A stretch of 12,853 nt of DNA from an uncultured Actinomycetes bacterium (GTDB taxonomy: Bacteria; Actinomycetota; Thermoleophilia; Gaiellales; F1-60-MAGs149), in contig CAJCBN010000011.1 of assembly GCA_903960645.1 (NCBI GenBank), forward strand, positions 1 through 12,853, written 5' to 3'. A program made the position numbers and the translations under genes. Positions 5,704 to 12,818 of the stretch are shown one piece after another. How positions within the stretch are numbered: the stretch's first letter is position 1; each line of letters starts with the position of its first letter. The notes beneath the pieces are model-generated. The model was given only the letters and a program-made list of their open reading frames with translations, ran no database searches and was not told where the DNA came from.

Positions 5704-7584
5704 ATGGAACGGAATCACCGATCAATGGTCTTCAGGCCGTACCTTTATGCGCTGCAGGGCGATCTTGCGGATGGTACTGTGTGCGACCTGAACACACGCA
5801 CCCCAGCCACCCGCGTCCCCACGGGCGCGCCGGACGATGATCGCCGTGTGCTCTACGAGATCATCCGCACGGTCTCGTCGAGTGTCGATCTCGAGCAGGT
5901 GCTCGGCGCCATCGTCGAACTCGTCACCGAGCGGACCCGTGCCCACGCCACGCTGATCTTCATCGCCGAGGGTCCCGATGAGGAACTCGTGCTGAAGTCC
6001 GTCTCCGACGATACCTATCGCGATCAGATCGGCACGGTCCGCATGAAGCGCGGCGAGGGGCTGGCGGGTTGGGTGGCGAAGCATCGCGAGCCGGTGTTCA
6101 TCGCGGAGAACGCGCTGCAGGATCCGCGCGTCAAGTACTTCCCGGAGTTCGAGGAGGAGCAGTACCAGTCGATCGTGTCCGTTCCGCTGATCGCGCCCGA
6201 CGGCGAATTGATCGGCGTGATCGCGCTGCACGCCGAGGCCCCGCGCGTCTTCACCGAGGAGGACGCCGCCTTCGTGATCCACTCCGCGTCGCTCGTGGCC
6301 TCCGCGATCGTCAACGCCCGCCTCTACGAGGCCGCCCGCCGCCGCGTGCATGAGCTGGAGGGCCTGTCGGCGCTGTCCGCAGCCGTCTCGACGGCGACCA
6401 CGCTCGACGACCTGCTGCCGGTGGCCGTCACCCGGGCGCTGCCGCTGCTGCAGGCCGCGAGCGCCCACATCTACCTGCTCGATCGCGGCGACCGCCTGCA
6501 GCGCCACGCCTCGGCACCGGAGGTCGGCGATGCGCCGTCCGCCGTCACCGTTGGCGAGCTCGCCGAGTCTCGCCGGGTCGGCAGCACCAGCGCCGTGCAG
6601 GCCACGCTCGGCGCCGCACTCTGGGGCACGACGGACGAGCCCGGCGCGCTGCTCGCGCCGATGCTGGCCGACGGCGAGGTGCTCGGCGCGCTCGTCCTGC
6701 ACACCGCCGATGGCCGGCGCTTCTCCACCGACGATCGTGAGCTGGCGGCCTCGATCGCCTCGCAGATCGCCGTCGGCATCAAGAAGATCCGGCTGATCGA
6801 GGGGCTCGAGGAGCGCAACCTGATCAAGGACTTCTTCGCCGATCTAGCGGCGGGCCGTTTCGCCGACGGCCTTACCTCCCGCGCCCGCCGCCTCGGCTGC
6901 GACTTTGGCCAGCCCAAGCTCGCGCTCGTCGCGATCGGCTGGCGCGACGCACCGGAAGAGCAGCGCGCGCCCGCGCTGGAGCGCTTCCGCGCCAACCTTG
7001 TCCGGGCCCTGCCCGGGGTGCTGATCGATCAGCGCGACGAAGAGGCGATCGCCCTCGTACCCTCGCTCGGCAGCGACGAGTCCGACGCCATCCGCCGGCT
7101 CGAGAAGGCGCTCGGCGAGGGCGCGAACCGGCTGCCGCTGGTGATCGGGGTCTCGAGTCCCTGCCTCGGTGCCGCCGCCTTGGCGACCGGGCTGCAGGAG
7201 GCCCGCCAGGCGGCGCTGGCCGCACCGGTCATCGTCGATGCCCCGGCCGTAGTGCCCTACGACGGTCTCGGCCCGTACAAGTACCTCCTCCGCGTCCCGC
7301 TCGATGGCGATGTGCGCGATCGGCAGCGCGATGCCCTGCGCAAGCTCGGCGACTACGACCGCCAGCGCCAGGCCCAGCTGACGCGCACGCTCGAGGAGTT
7401 CCTGCGCCAGCGCGGGAACATCTCCGCCACCGCTCAGGCGCTCTACGTCCACCCGAACACGCTGCGCCAGCGCCTGCGGCGCATCGAGGAGTTGACCGGC
7501 ATCAACATCAAGGGCGACGACTGGCTGATGATCGAGATCGCACTGAAGCTGCTGCGCCTCGAGGCAGCCCTCGGGCAGTCCTGA
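5704..7584 (+). CDS. GAF-GAF-PucR/CdaR-type transcriptional regulator
   Basis: 626 residues from ATG 5704. The first GAF domain is about residues 47-206 (typical RGEGLAGWVAKHREPVFIAE, 116-135, and SVPLIAPDGELIGVIALHA, 159-177). A helical linker leads to a second, more divergent GAF domain at about 215-360. A CdaR-like degenerate GGDEF region is at about 400-515. The C-terminal PucR-type helix-turn-helix is at about 558-618 (RQRGNISATAQALYVHPNTLRQRL, 568-591). Such proteins are cytoplasmic regulators that sense a small ligand through GAF and often control adjacent catabolic or nitrogen genes. It is divergent from glnT with 184 bp between the start codons, so it is the natural regulator of the glx operon and perhaps of itself; that is inference. 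The start is uncertain: none of the candidates (TTG 5689, ATG 5704, ATG 5725, GTG 5779) has a well-placed Shine-Dalgarno sequence. No membrane segment is seen. Confidence 0.88.
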   Translation: MERNHRSMVFRPYLYALQGDLADGTVCDLNTRTPATRVPTGAPDDDRRVLYEIIRTVSSSVDLEQVLGAIVELVTERTRAHATLIFIAEGPDEELVLKSVSDDTYRDQIGTVRMKRGEGLAGWVAKHREPVFIAENALQDPRVKYFPEFEEEQYQSIVSVPLIAPDGELIGVIALHAEAPRVFTEEDAAFVIHSASLVASAIVNARLYEAARRRVHELEGLSALSAAVSTATTLDDLLPVAVTRALPLLQAASAHIYLLDRGDRLQRHASAPEVGDAPSAVTVGELAESRRVGSTSAVQATLGAALWGTTDEPGALLAPMLADGEVLGALVLHTADGRRFSTDDRELAASIASQIAVGIKKIRLIEGLEERNLIKDFFADLAAGRFADGLTSRARRLGCDFGQPKLALVAIGWRDAPEEQRAPALERFRANLVRALPGVLIDQRDEEAIALVPSLGSDESDAIRRLEKALGEGANRLPLVIGVSSPCLGAAALATGLQEARQAALAAPVIVDAPAVVPYDGLGPYKYLLRVPLDGDVRDRQRDALRKLGDYDRQRQAQLTRTLEEFLRQRGNISATAQALYVHPNTLRQRLRRIEELTGINIKGDDWLMIEIALKLLRLEAALGQS

Positions 7585-7596
7585 CGCAGCGACCGA

Positions 7597-7612
7597 CGGC
7601 GGGAGCCCGCCG
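7597..7612 (+). terminator. Short G+C hairpin after the PucR-type gene
   Basis: CGGCGGG (7597-7603) pairs with CCCGCCG (7606-7612) 12 nt past the stop codon. A second 6-bp stem, GGGCGC (7637-7642) with GCGCCC (7651-7656), follows. There is no U-run, so these are only possible terminators before the arsR promoter. Confidence 0.4.
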
Positions 7613-7719
7613 CTGCACCGCACCGTACTGACGGGCGGGCGCTGACGGCCGCGCCCCGCAGAGACACCGTGGACGGCCGGTTCGTGGCGGCTTCTCCACA
7701 TCGAAACCCATCTATATGC

Positions 7720-7734
7720 AGAGCGCTCTATCCT
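7720..7734 (+). promoter_or_regulatory. arsR promoter -10 with overlapping palindromic operator
   Basis: The perfect palindrome AGAGCGCTCT (7720-7729) runs into TATCCT (7729-7734), a TAnnnT -10. The A of the arsR ATG (7742) lies 7 nt past this -10, exactly where transcription would begin, and no Shine-Dalgarno sequence is present. A leaderless mRNA repressed by ArsR bound over the -10 would fit. No good -35 is visible. Confidence 0.45.
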
Positions 7735-7741
7735 CGTGTCC

Positions 7742-8089
7742 ATGGATGCCTCCGCGCTCGCCTGCGACACCCCGCTGGTCGCTCCGGCGATGTCGGATAC
7801 CGAGGCCGAGGCGCTGGCCCAGGCGCTGAAGGCGGTCGCCGACCCCACCCGCGTCAAGCTCCTCCACCGCCTGATCTCCGCGGCGCCCGACGGCGTCTGC
7901 GTCTGCGACCTGACCGCACCGCTCGGGATCGCCCAGCCGAGCGTCAGCTACCACCTGCGGATCCTGCGGCAGGCCGGGCTGGTCGAGCGACGGCAGGAGC
8001 GCAACTTCGCCTACTTCTCGGTGCGCGCCGAGGCGCTGCGGCGACTCGCGACGCTGCTCGATCCCACCCCCCAGGAGGTCCGCACATGA
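7742..8089 (+). CDS. arsR: ArsR-family arsenite-responsive repressor
   Basis: 115 residues, the normal size for an ArsR/SmtB winged-helix repressor. Residues 28-48 (ALKAVADPTRVKLLHRL) are the family's opening helix. Residues 52-57 read VCVCDL, the CxC arsenite-sensing motif (Cys53, Cys55) of classical ArsR proteins. The recognition helix region is QPSVSYHLRILRQAGLVERR (65-84), followed by the beta-wing (RNFAYFSV). In the family, As(III) or Sb(III) binding to the cysteines releases the protein from DNA. A third cysteine (Cys8) could add to the site. The stop overlaps the gap start by 4 nt (ATGA). The start at ATG 7742 is preferred because it coincides with the predicted transcription start; GTG 7736, two codons longer, is possible. 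Confidence 0.93.
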   Translation: MDASALACDTPLVAPAMSDTEAEALAQALKAVADPTRVKLLHRLISAAPDGVCVCDLTAPLGIAQPSVSYHLRILRQAGLVERRQERNFAYFSVRAEALRRLATLLDPTPQEVRT

Positions 8090-9108
8090 CGACTCCGGTC
8101 CGCATCGGCATCAACGGCTTCGGTCGAATGGGACGGCTCGCGCTGCGGGCCGCCTGGGCCTGGCCCGAGCTCGAGTTCGTCCACGTCAACGAAGCTCACG
8201 GCGACGCCGCCACGTGCGCGCACCTGCTCGAGTTCGACTCCGTTCACGGCCGCTGGCCGCACGCCGTTGCCGCCGAGGGTACGGCGATCTCGATCGACGG
8301 CACGCTGATCTCCACGTCGCAGGAGGCGGACCCGGCCGCGATTCCGTGGGGCGACATGGGCATCGATCTCGTGCTCGAGTCGACCGGGCGCTTCAAGACC
8401 CTCGAGACGCTGCAGCCCCACTTCGACAACGGCGCGCGCAAGGTCGTGGTGGCAGCGCCGGTCAAGGATCCCGCCGCCCTCAACGTCGTCATGGGGGTCA
8501 ACGATCATCTGTACGACCCGTCGGTGCACGACATCGTGACCGCCGCCTCGTGCACGACCAACTGCCTGGCTCCTGTCGTCAAGGTCATCCACGAGGGCAT
8601 CGGCATCCGCCACGGGCTGATCACGACGCTGCACGATCTCACCAATACGCAGACGCTCGTCGACGCGCCGCATAAGGACTTGCGGCGGGCCCGCGCCGCC
8701 GGCGTGTCGCTGATCCCCACCACGACCGGCTCCGCCACGGCGATCGGACTGATCTTCCCCGAGCTGGAGGGCCGCCTCAACGGCCTCGCGGTACGCGTGC
8801 CACTGCTCAATGCCTCGCTGACCGACTGCGTCTTCGAGGTCGCCCGCACGACCACCGCCGAGGAGGTCAACGCTCTGCTGCGCGCCGCCAGCGAGGGTCC
8901 GCTCGGCCACATCCTCGGCTACGAGGAGCGCCCGCTCGTCTCCGTCGACTACAAGGACGATCCGCGCTCGTCGATCGTCGATGCCCTCTCGACCATGGTC
9001 GTCGGCGGTACTCAGGTCAAGATCCTCGCGTGGTACGACAACGAGTGGGGCTACGCCAACCGCTGGGCAGAGCTGGCGCGCCTCGTCGGCGCGCGGCTGC
9101 AGGACTAG
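8086..9108 (+). CDS. gap: ArsJ-associated glyceraldehyde-3-phosphate dehydrogenase
   Basis: 340 residues with a full type I GAPDH. The NAD-binding Rossmann start is RIGINGFGRMGR (6-17), the active-site segment is ASCTTNCLAP with nucleophile Cys156, the catalytic histidine is His183 in TLHDLTNTQT, and the phosphate-binding region is PTTTGSA (211-217). YDNEWGYANRW sits near the end (317-327). The NEAHGDAATCAHLLEFDSVHGRW stretch (35-57) and DLTNTQT are, as I recall, features of the arsenate-resistance paralogue rather than glycolytic GAPDH. In that role it oxidises glyceraldehyde-3-phosphate with arsenate in place of phosphate, producing 1-arseno-3-phosphoglycerate for export by ArsJ. The start at ATG 8086 has a perfect AGGAGG 7 nt upstream and overlaps the arsR stop, so the genes are coupled. 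arsJ follows 9 bp later. It may still support glycolysis; context favours resistance. Confidence 0.93.
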   Translation: MTTPVRIGINGFGRMGRLALRAAWAWPELEFVHVNEAHGDAATCAHLLEFDSVHGRWPHAVAAEGTAISIDGTLISTSQEADPAAIPWGDMGIDLVLESTGRFKTLETLQPHFDNGARKVVVAAPVKDPAALNVVMGVNDHLYDPSVHDIVTAASCTTNCLAPVVKVIHEGIGIRHGLITTLHDLTNTQTLVDAPHKDLRRARAAGVSLIPTTTGSATAIGLIFPELEGRLNGLAVRVPLLNASLTDCVFEVARTTTAEEVNALLRAASEGPLGHILGYEERPLVSVDYKDDPRSSIVDALSTMVVGGTQVKILAWYDNEWGYANRWAELARLVGARLQD

Positions 9109-9117
9109 GCTCGCCGG

Positions 9118-10347
9118 ATGAGCACCGCCGCCCGCGCGGGTGATCTGCGCAACTACGCGCTCGTGACGGCCGCCTACTGGGCGGACACGATCACCGACGG
9201 GGCGATCCGGATCCTCGTCCTGTTCTACTTCTACGACCTCGGCTACAGCCCGCTCGAGGTTGCCTCGCTGTTTCTCTTCTACGAGGCCTTCGGGATCCTC
9301 ACGAACCTGTTCGGCGGCTGGATCGCGGCGCGCTTCGGCCTCAAGTCGACGCTGCTCGGCGGCCTGACCCTGCAGATCGGCGCACTCGTGATGCTCGCGC
9401 TGGCCCCCGACCCGTGGCTCGTCGTGCCGTACGTGATGGCCTCGCAGGCCGTCAGCGGCGTGGCCAAGGACCTCACCAAGATGAGCTCCAAGAGCGCCGT
9501 CCGGCTGGTCGTGCCCGAGGGCTCGACCGAGGCCCTCTTCAAGTGGGTGGCGATCCTGACGGGCTCCAAGAACGCGCTCAAGGGCGTCGGCTTCTTCCTC
9601 GGCGGCCTGCTGCTGACCGTGGTCGGGTTCCAGCCCGCGCTCGGCATCCTCGCGGTGTTCGTCGGCGCTGCCCTGCTCCTGGTCCTCGTCGCCGTCCACG
9701 GCGAGCTCGGCCGACCCGACGCCAAGGCGCGCTTTCGGCACATGTTCTCGCACAACCGCGCCGTCAACCTGCTCGCCGCCGCCCGCATCTTCCTGTTCGC
9801 CTCGCGCGACGTGTGGTTCGTCGTCGGCCTGCCCGTCTTCCTACGCAGCGTGCTCGGCTGGAGCTTCTGGGAGGTCGGAACCTTCATGGCGGTCTGGGTG
9901 ATCGGCTACGGCATCGTGCAGGCCTTCGCCCCACGGCTTCTGCGCCGCCACGGCGAGCCGACCGGCCCGACCGCCGCGTGGCTCGCGTTCGCGCTCGCGC
10001 TGCTGCCCGCCGGCATCGCTATCGCCCTCGCCGTCGACTTCGACCCGACGATCGTGCTGGTCGTCGGCCTGATCGTCTTTGGCGCCGTGTTCGCCCTCAA
10101 CTCCGCCGTCCACTCGTTCCTGATCCTGCACTACGCCGACGGCGACAAGGTCGCGATGAACGTCGGCTTCTACTACATGGCAAATGCCGGCGGGCGGCTC
10201 GCGGGCACGATCCTGTCCGGGCTGCTCTACCAGTGGCAGGGGCTCGAGGCGTGCCTGTGGGCGTCTGCCGTGATGGTGCTGGCGGCTGGAGCAATCTCGC
10301 TGATGCTGCCGCGGGGTGCGCGAGGTGCGGGAGTGGCTCGGCCCTGA
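9118..10347 (+). CDS. arsJ: ArsJ organoarsenical efflux permease (MFS)
   Basis: 409 residues, strongly hydrophobic, with about 12 predicted membrane segments, the standard major facilitator size. Residues 11-31 (RNYALVTAAYWADTITDGA), 64-75 (LFGGWIAARFGL), 112-128 (VSGVAKDLTKMSSKSAV) and 141-168 (FKWVAILTGSKNALKGVGFF onward) are signatures I recognise from ArsJ. In the described pathway ArsJ exports 1-arseno-3-phosphoglycerate, which then breaks down to arsenate outside the cell, so the Gap/ArsJ pair works as an arsenate extrusion system. It sits 9 bp after gap and is clearly in the same operon. The Shine-Dalgarno sequence is weak, suggesting translation coupled to gap. The gene ends before a strong hairpin. 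Confidence 0.92.
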   Translation: MSTAARAGDLRNYALVTAAYWADTITDGAIRILVLFYFYDLGYSPLEVASLFLFYEAFGILTNLFGGWIAARFGLKSTLLGGLTLQIGALVMLALAPDPWLVVPYVMASQAVSGVAKDLTKMSSKSAVRLVVPEGSTEALFKWVAILTGSKNALKGVGFFLGGLLLTVVGFQPALGILAVFVGAALLLVLVAVHGELGRPDAKARFRHMFSHNRAVNLLAAARIFLFASRDVWFVVGLPVFLRSVLGWSFWEVGTFMAVWVIGYGIVQAFAPRLLRRHGEPTGPTAAWLAFALALLPAGIAIALAVDFDPTIVLVVGLIVFGAVFALNSAVHSFLILHYADGDKVAMNVGFYYMANAGGRLAGTILSGLLYQWQGLEACLWASAVMVLAAGAISLMLPRGARGAGVARP

Positions 10348-10398
10348 GTCACGCGGGTATCCCGCTCTCCGCCGTTGATCCACCAGCAAGTGCGACTT

Positions 10399-10442
10399 CC
10401 CGGGTTGTGGTGTCCCCCCTGCAGGGAAAACCACAACCCGGG
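10399..10442. terminator. Bidirectional terminator between arsJ and etfA
   Basis: CCCGGGTTGTGGT (10399-10411) and ACCACAACCCGGG (10430-10442) form a perfect 13-bp stem. The apical part holds a further TCCC/GGGA pairing (10413-10416 with 10424-10427). It lies between convergent genes and can serve both strands. Confidence 0.75.
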
Positions 10443-10451
10443 GAATCGCAG

Positions 10452-10469
10452 GTCCGCCCGCGGGCGGAC
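10452..10469 (-). terminator. 18-bp perfect palindrome just after etfA stop
   Basis: GTCCGCCCGCGGGCGGAC reads the same on both strands and begins 4 nt past the etfA TAG. As RNA it gives a 7-bp G+C stem with a 4-nt loop. It is probably a first terminator for etfBA, in tandem with the larger hairpin at 10399-10442. Confidence 0.55.
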
Positions 10470-10473
10470 GTGG

Positions 10474-11451
10474 CTACCCGCGTGCCTTGACCAGTTCGGT
10501 CAGCTTCGGAACGACGGTGTTGAGGTCGCCGATGATGCCGAAGTCGGCGTAGTCAAAGATCGGGGCGTTCTTGTCCTTGTTGATCGCGACGATCGTGCCG
10601 GAGCCCTGCATGCCCACCTTGTGCTGGATCGCGCCGGAGATGCCGCACGCGACGTACAGCTTCGGCGTGACGGTCTTGCCCGTCTGGCCAACCTGGGCGC
10701 TGTAGGGGTACCAGCCCGCGTCGACGACGGCGCGCGTCGCAGCGACGGCACCGCCGAAGGCAGAGGCGCACTCCTCGACGAGGGCGAAGCCCGCGGCGTC
10801 GCCGAGCCCGCGGCCACCGGCCACGAGCACGTCGGCGGCACCGATATCCGGACCGGAGTCCTCAGCGTCCTCGTGGCCGACCAGCTGGACGGCCTGCGAG
10901 TAGGAGCGGAAGGCCGGGGCGATGCGCTCCACCGGTGCGGAGCCTCCGTTGCCCTCGGTCGCCGCGAACGCGTTGGCGCGTGTGACGACGACGCCGACTG
11001 GCGTCGTAAAGCCGCAGTGGGCCAGCACCGAGTCGCCGAGACCGGAGCGACGGGTCACGAGCGCCCCGCCCTCTCCGTGCAGCTCGACGGCGTCGATGAC
11101 GATGCCGGCGCCGAGGCGCGCGGCCAGACCCGCCATGGCGTCAGCGGACATGATCGAGGCACCAGCGAGCCAGTAGCGATACTGGCCGCTCTCCTGGGCC
11201 GTGGCACAGGCGTCGACGACCGGCTGGGCGATGCCGCTGGCGAGCGCGGCATCATCAGCCACGATCACCTTGGCCGCACCGAAGCCGCCGAGGGCACCCA
11301 TCGCCGCGTCGTCCAGACCCGAGCCGCAGACGATCGCGTCGACCGGCTCACCGAGGGCGGCACCGAGCCGGGCCGCCTCCTCGAGCACGCCGAGGGACCC
11401 CTTGGCGATCTGACCGCCCTGAACCTCGCAGAGCACCGCGATGCCGGCCAT
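10474..11451 (-). CDS. etfA: Electron transfer flavoprotein alpha subunit
   Basis: 325 residues, the usual EtfA length. The N-terminal half (1-190) is the nucleotide-binding-like domain I. The C-terminal half (about 200-325) is the FAD domain: VLVAGGRGLG (208-217), SAQVGQTGKTVTPKLYVACG (251-270) and the EtfA signature ISGAIQHKVGMQGSGTIVAI (271-290) followed by NKDKNAPIF. With EtfB it forms a soluble heterodimer carrying electrons from acyl-CoA and related dehydrogenases to ETF:quinone oxidoreductase or a comparable acceptor. The start ATG at 11451 overlaps the etfB TAA stop by one base (TAATG), so translation is coupled. A palindrome lies 4 nt after the stop. Confidence 0.95.
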   Translation of the reverse strand: MAGIAVLCEVQGGQIAKGSLGVLEEAARLGAALGEPVDAIVCGSGLDDAAMGALGGFGAAKVIVADDAALASGIAQPVVDACATAQESGQYRYWLAGASIMSADAMAGLAARLGAGIVIDAVELHGEGGALVTRRSGLGDSVLAHCGFTTPVGVVVTRANAFAATEGNGGSAPVERIAPAFRSYSQAVQLVGHEDAEDSGPDIGAADVLVAGGRGLGDAAGFALVEECASAFGGAVAATRAVVDAGWYPYSAQVGQTGKTVTPKLYVACGISGAIQHKVGMQGSGTIVAINKDKNAPIFDYADFGIIGDLNTVVPKLTELVKARG

Positions 11452-12236
11452 TATGCGACCACCTTCTTCTCGATGAGGAATGCGAGGAGCTGCTCGGCTG
11501 CAGAGCCGTCGTCCTCGATGACGATCGTGTCGCCGCGACCCTCGGGCTTCGAAAGCCCCCCGATCGCGGTACCGGCGCCAGCGGCGCCGACCGTAGCGGC
11601 ATCAACGCCGAGCTCGGCGAGCGAGACGATCTCGTGTGGCTTGCGCTTGGCGCCCATGATCGCGGGCAGCGGCGGGTAGCGGGGATCGTTGATCGCGTCC
11701 GAGACGGAGACCACGCACGGCAGCGCGGCCTTGACGGTGTCGTACCCCGTCTCAACCTGGCGCTTGACGGTGACGGCGCCGTCGCCCAGCTCGATCGAGG
11801 CGGCCTGCGTGACGCACGGCAGCTCGAGCAGCTCGGCGACCAGGCCGGCCATCACGTAGCACTCGGAATCGGCGGCCTGCTGGCCGAGCAGGATCAGGTC
11901 GTAGTTGCCGCGCTTCAGCGCTGCGGCGAGGATGCGCGCAGTGCCGAGCAGGTCGCTACCGGCTGCGGCCTCGTCGGCCACGTGCACCGACTGATCGCCG
12001 CCTTGGGCGAGCGCGCGGTCGACAGAGCGCCCTGCGCTCTCCGGACCGACCGTGACGATCGTGATCTCGGTATCGGGCGCGGGGCCCTCCTTGATCTGGA
12101 CCGCCGCCTCGATCGCATGGCGATCGTACGGATTGAGCGTGTTCTCGCCGCTGCGGACGAGACGCATGGTGCCTTCATCGATCCGCTTTGCAGCAGTCGG
12201 GTCCGGGACTTCCTTGACGCAGATCGCAATGCGCAC
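11451..12236 (-). CDS. etfB: Electron transfer flavoprotein beta subunit
   Basis: 261 residues, the standard EtfB length. Visible: RIAICVKEVPDPTAAKR (2-18), NTLNPYDRHAIEAAVQIKE (32-50), LLGQQAADSECYVMAGLVAEL (116-136, nucleotide-binding loop region) and the EtfB signature region VKRQVETGYDTVKAALPCVV (157-176) followed by NDPRYPPLPAIMGAKRKP. EtfB binds AMP structurally and contacts the partner dehydrogenases. The GTG at 12236 was chosen over the TTG 10 codons upstream because AGGAGG lies 7 nt before it and the homologous region begins there. A possible -10 (TATCTT, minus strand 12271 to 12266) lies 29 nt upstream, without a clear -35. No dehydrogenase or ETF:quinone oxidoreductase gene is in the window. 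Confidence 0.95.
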   Translation of the reverse strand: MRIAICVKEVPDPTAAKRIDEGTMRLVRSGENTLNPYDRHAIEAAVQIKEGPAPDTEITIVTVGPESAGRSVDRALAQGGDQSVHVADEAAAGSDLLGTARILAAALKRGNYDLILLGQQAADSECYVMAGLVAELLELPCVTQAASIELGDGAVTVKRQVETGYDTVKAALPCVVSVSDAINDPRYPPLPAIMGAKRKPHEIVSLAELGVDAATVGAAGAGTAIGGLSKPEGRGDTIVIEDDGSAAEQLLAFLIEKKVVA

Positions 12237-12299
12237 TGATTCGCCTCCTGATGGTGCCGTCGACAAAGATACCTGACACTGCAGGATGATTCGTCCGGA

Positions 12300-12575
12300 T
12301 CAGGCCGCGCGGCTGAACGGTCCGCGCACCCGCGCCCAGCGACGGCGCGTGCTGCGGGTCTCTCGCACGACCTCCGCTCCGCGCGCCGTGGCGATGCCCG
12401 CCGCCACCGACGCCTCCTCGTTGAAGCCGGCACGGCGCAGGATCGTGCTGGCGACCGCGATCTCGTCGGCCGGGGAACGGGGATCCTCGACGATGCCCCG
12501 CGCGAGCTCGAGTGCGACCTCGCGTCGGTAGGCGCCCTGATCCATCAGGTAACAGGCTGCTCGGGCTGCGCTCAT
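12300..12575 (-). CDS. Hypothetical 91-aa protein upstream of etfBA
   Basis: Not recognised. Seen: 91 residues, mostly helical in appearance, with an acidic-hydrophobic middle (REVALELARGIVEDPRSPADEIAVASTILRRAGF, about 18-51) and a strongly basic end rich in arginine (RETRSTRRRWARVRG). There is no signal peptide or membrane segment. Codons follow the G+C-rich third-position habit of neighbouring genes, which supports a real gene, but the Shine-Dalgarno sequence before ATG 12575 is weak. It ends 63 bp before etfB on the same strand and could share its transcript. The basic tail would suit nucleic-acid contact; that is a guess. Confidence 0.55.
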   Translation of the reverse strand: MSAARAACYLMDQGAYRREVALELARGIVEDPRSPADEIAVASTILRRAGFNEEASVAAGIATARGAEVVRETRSTRRRWARVRGPFSRAA

Positions 12576-12818
12576 GGCCCCAACCTACGCCCGGCCGGGC
12601 CGCCGTGGGTGGTCAGGCCTCGGTCCAAACAGAACGTTTACGCACCGCGCCGGGGGCCGCCGTCGACCGAAGTCGCGATCTTCCTGCCCGAATGTGAAGT
12701 CGAGAGGCCACCTTCACCAGTCCGGAACGCAACGTCCCCAAACGCTTCACCCATCGGCAACCGGCGCCTGCCTACGGTGGTGTTGACCGCGAACCACGCG
12801 GGCACTTCAAGGAGGATC
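12576..12818. promoter_or_regulatory. Divergent intergenic region upstream of right-edge gene
   Basis: No gene is seen. It holds GTGAAG (12694-12699) and CTTCAC (12712-12717) as an inverted pair, with another CTTCACC at 12745-12751. A possible -10, TACGGT (12773-12778), lies about 40 bp before the right-edge start codon. Promoters for both flanking genes should lie here, but none is clear. Confidence 0.35.

Noticed and set aside
8011..9753. 580-codon minus-strand frame opposite gap-arsJ.
   Set aside because: Shadow of two confidently identified genes; low-complexity composition.
12286..12531. 81-codon plus-strand frame near the right side.
   Set aside because: It overlaps the better-supported minus-strand 91-aa frame and has the poorer composition, with no ribosome binding site.
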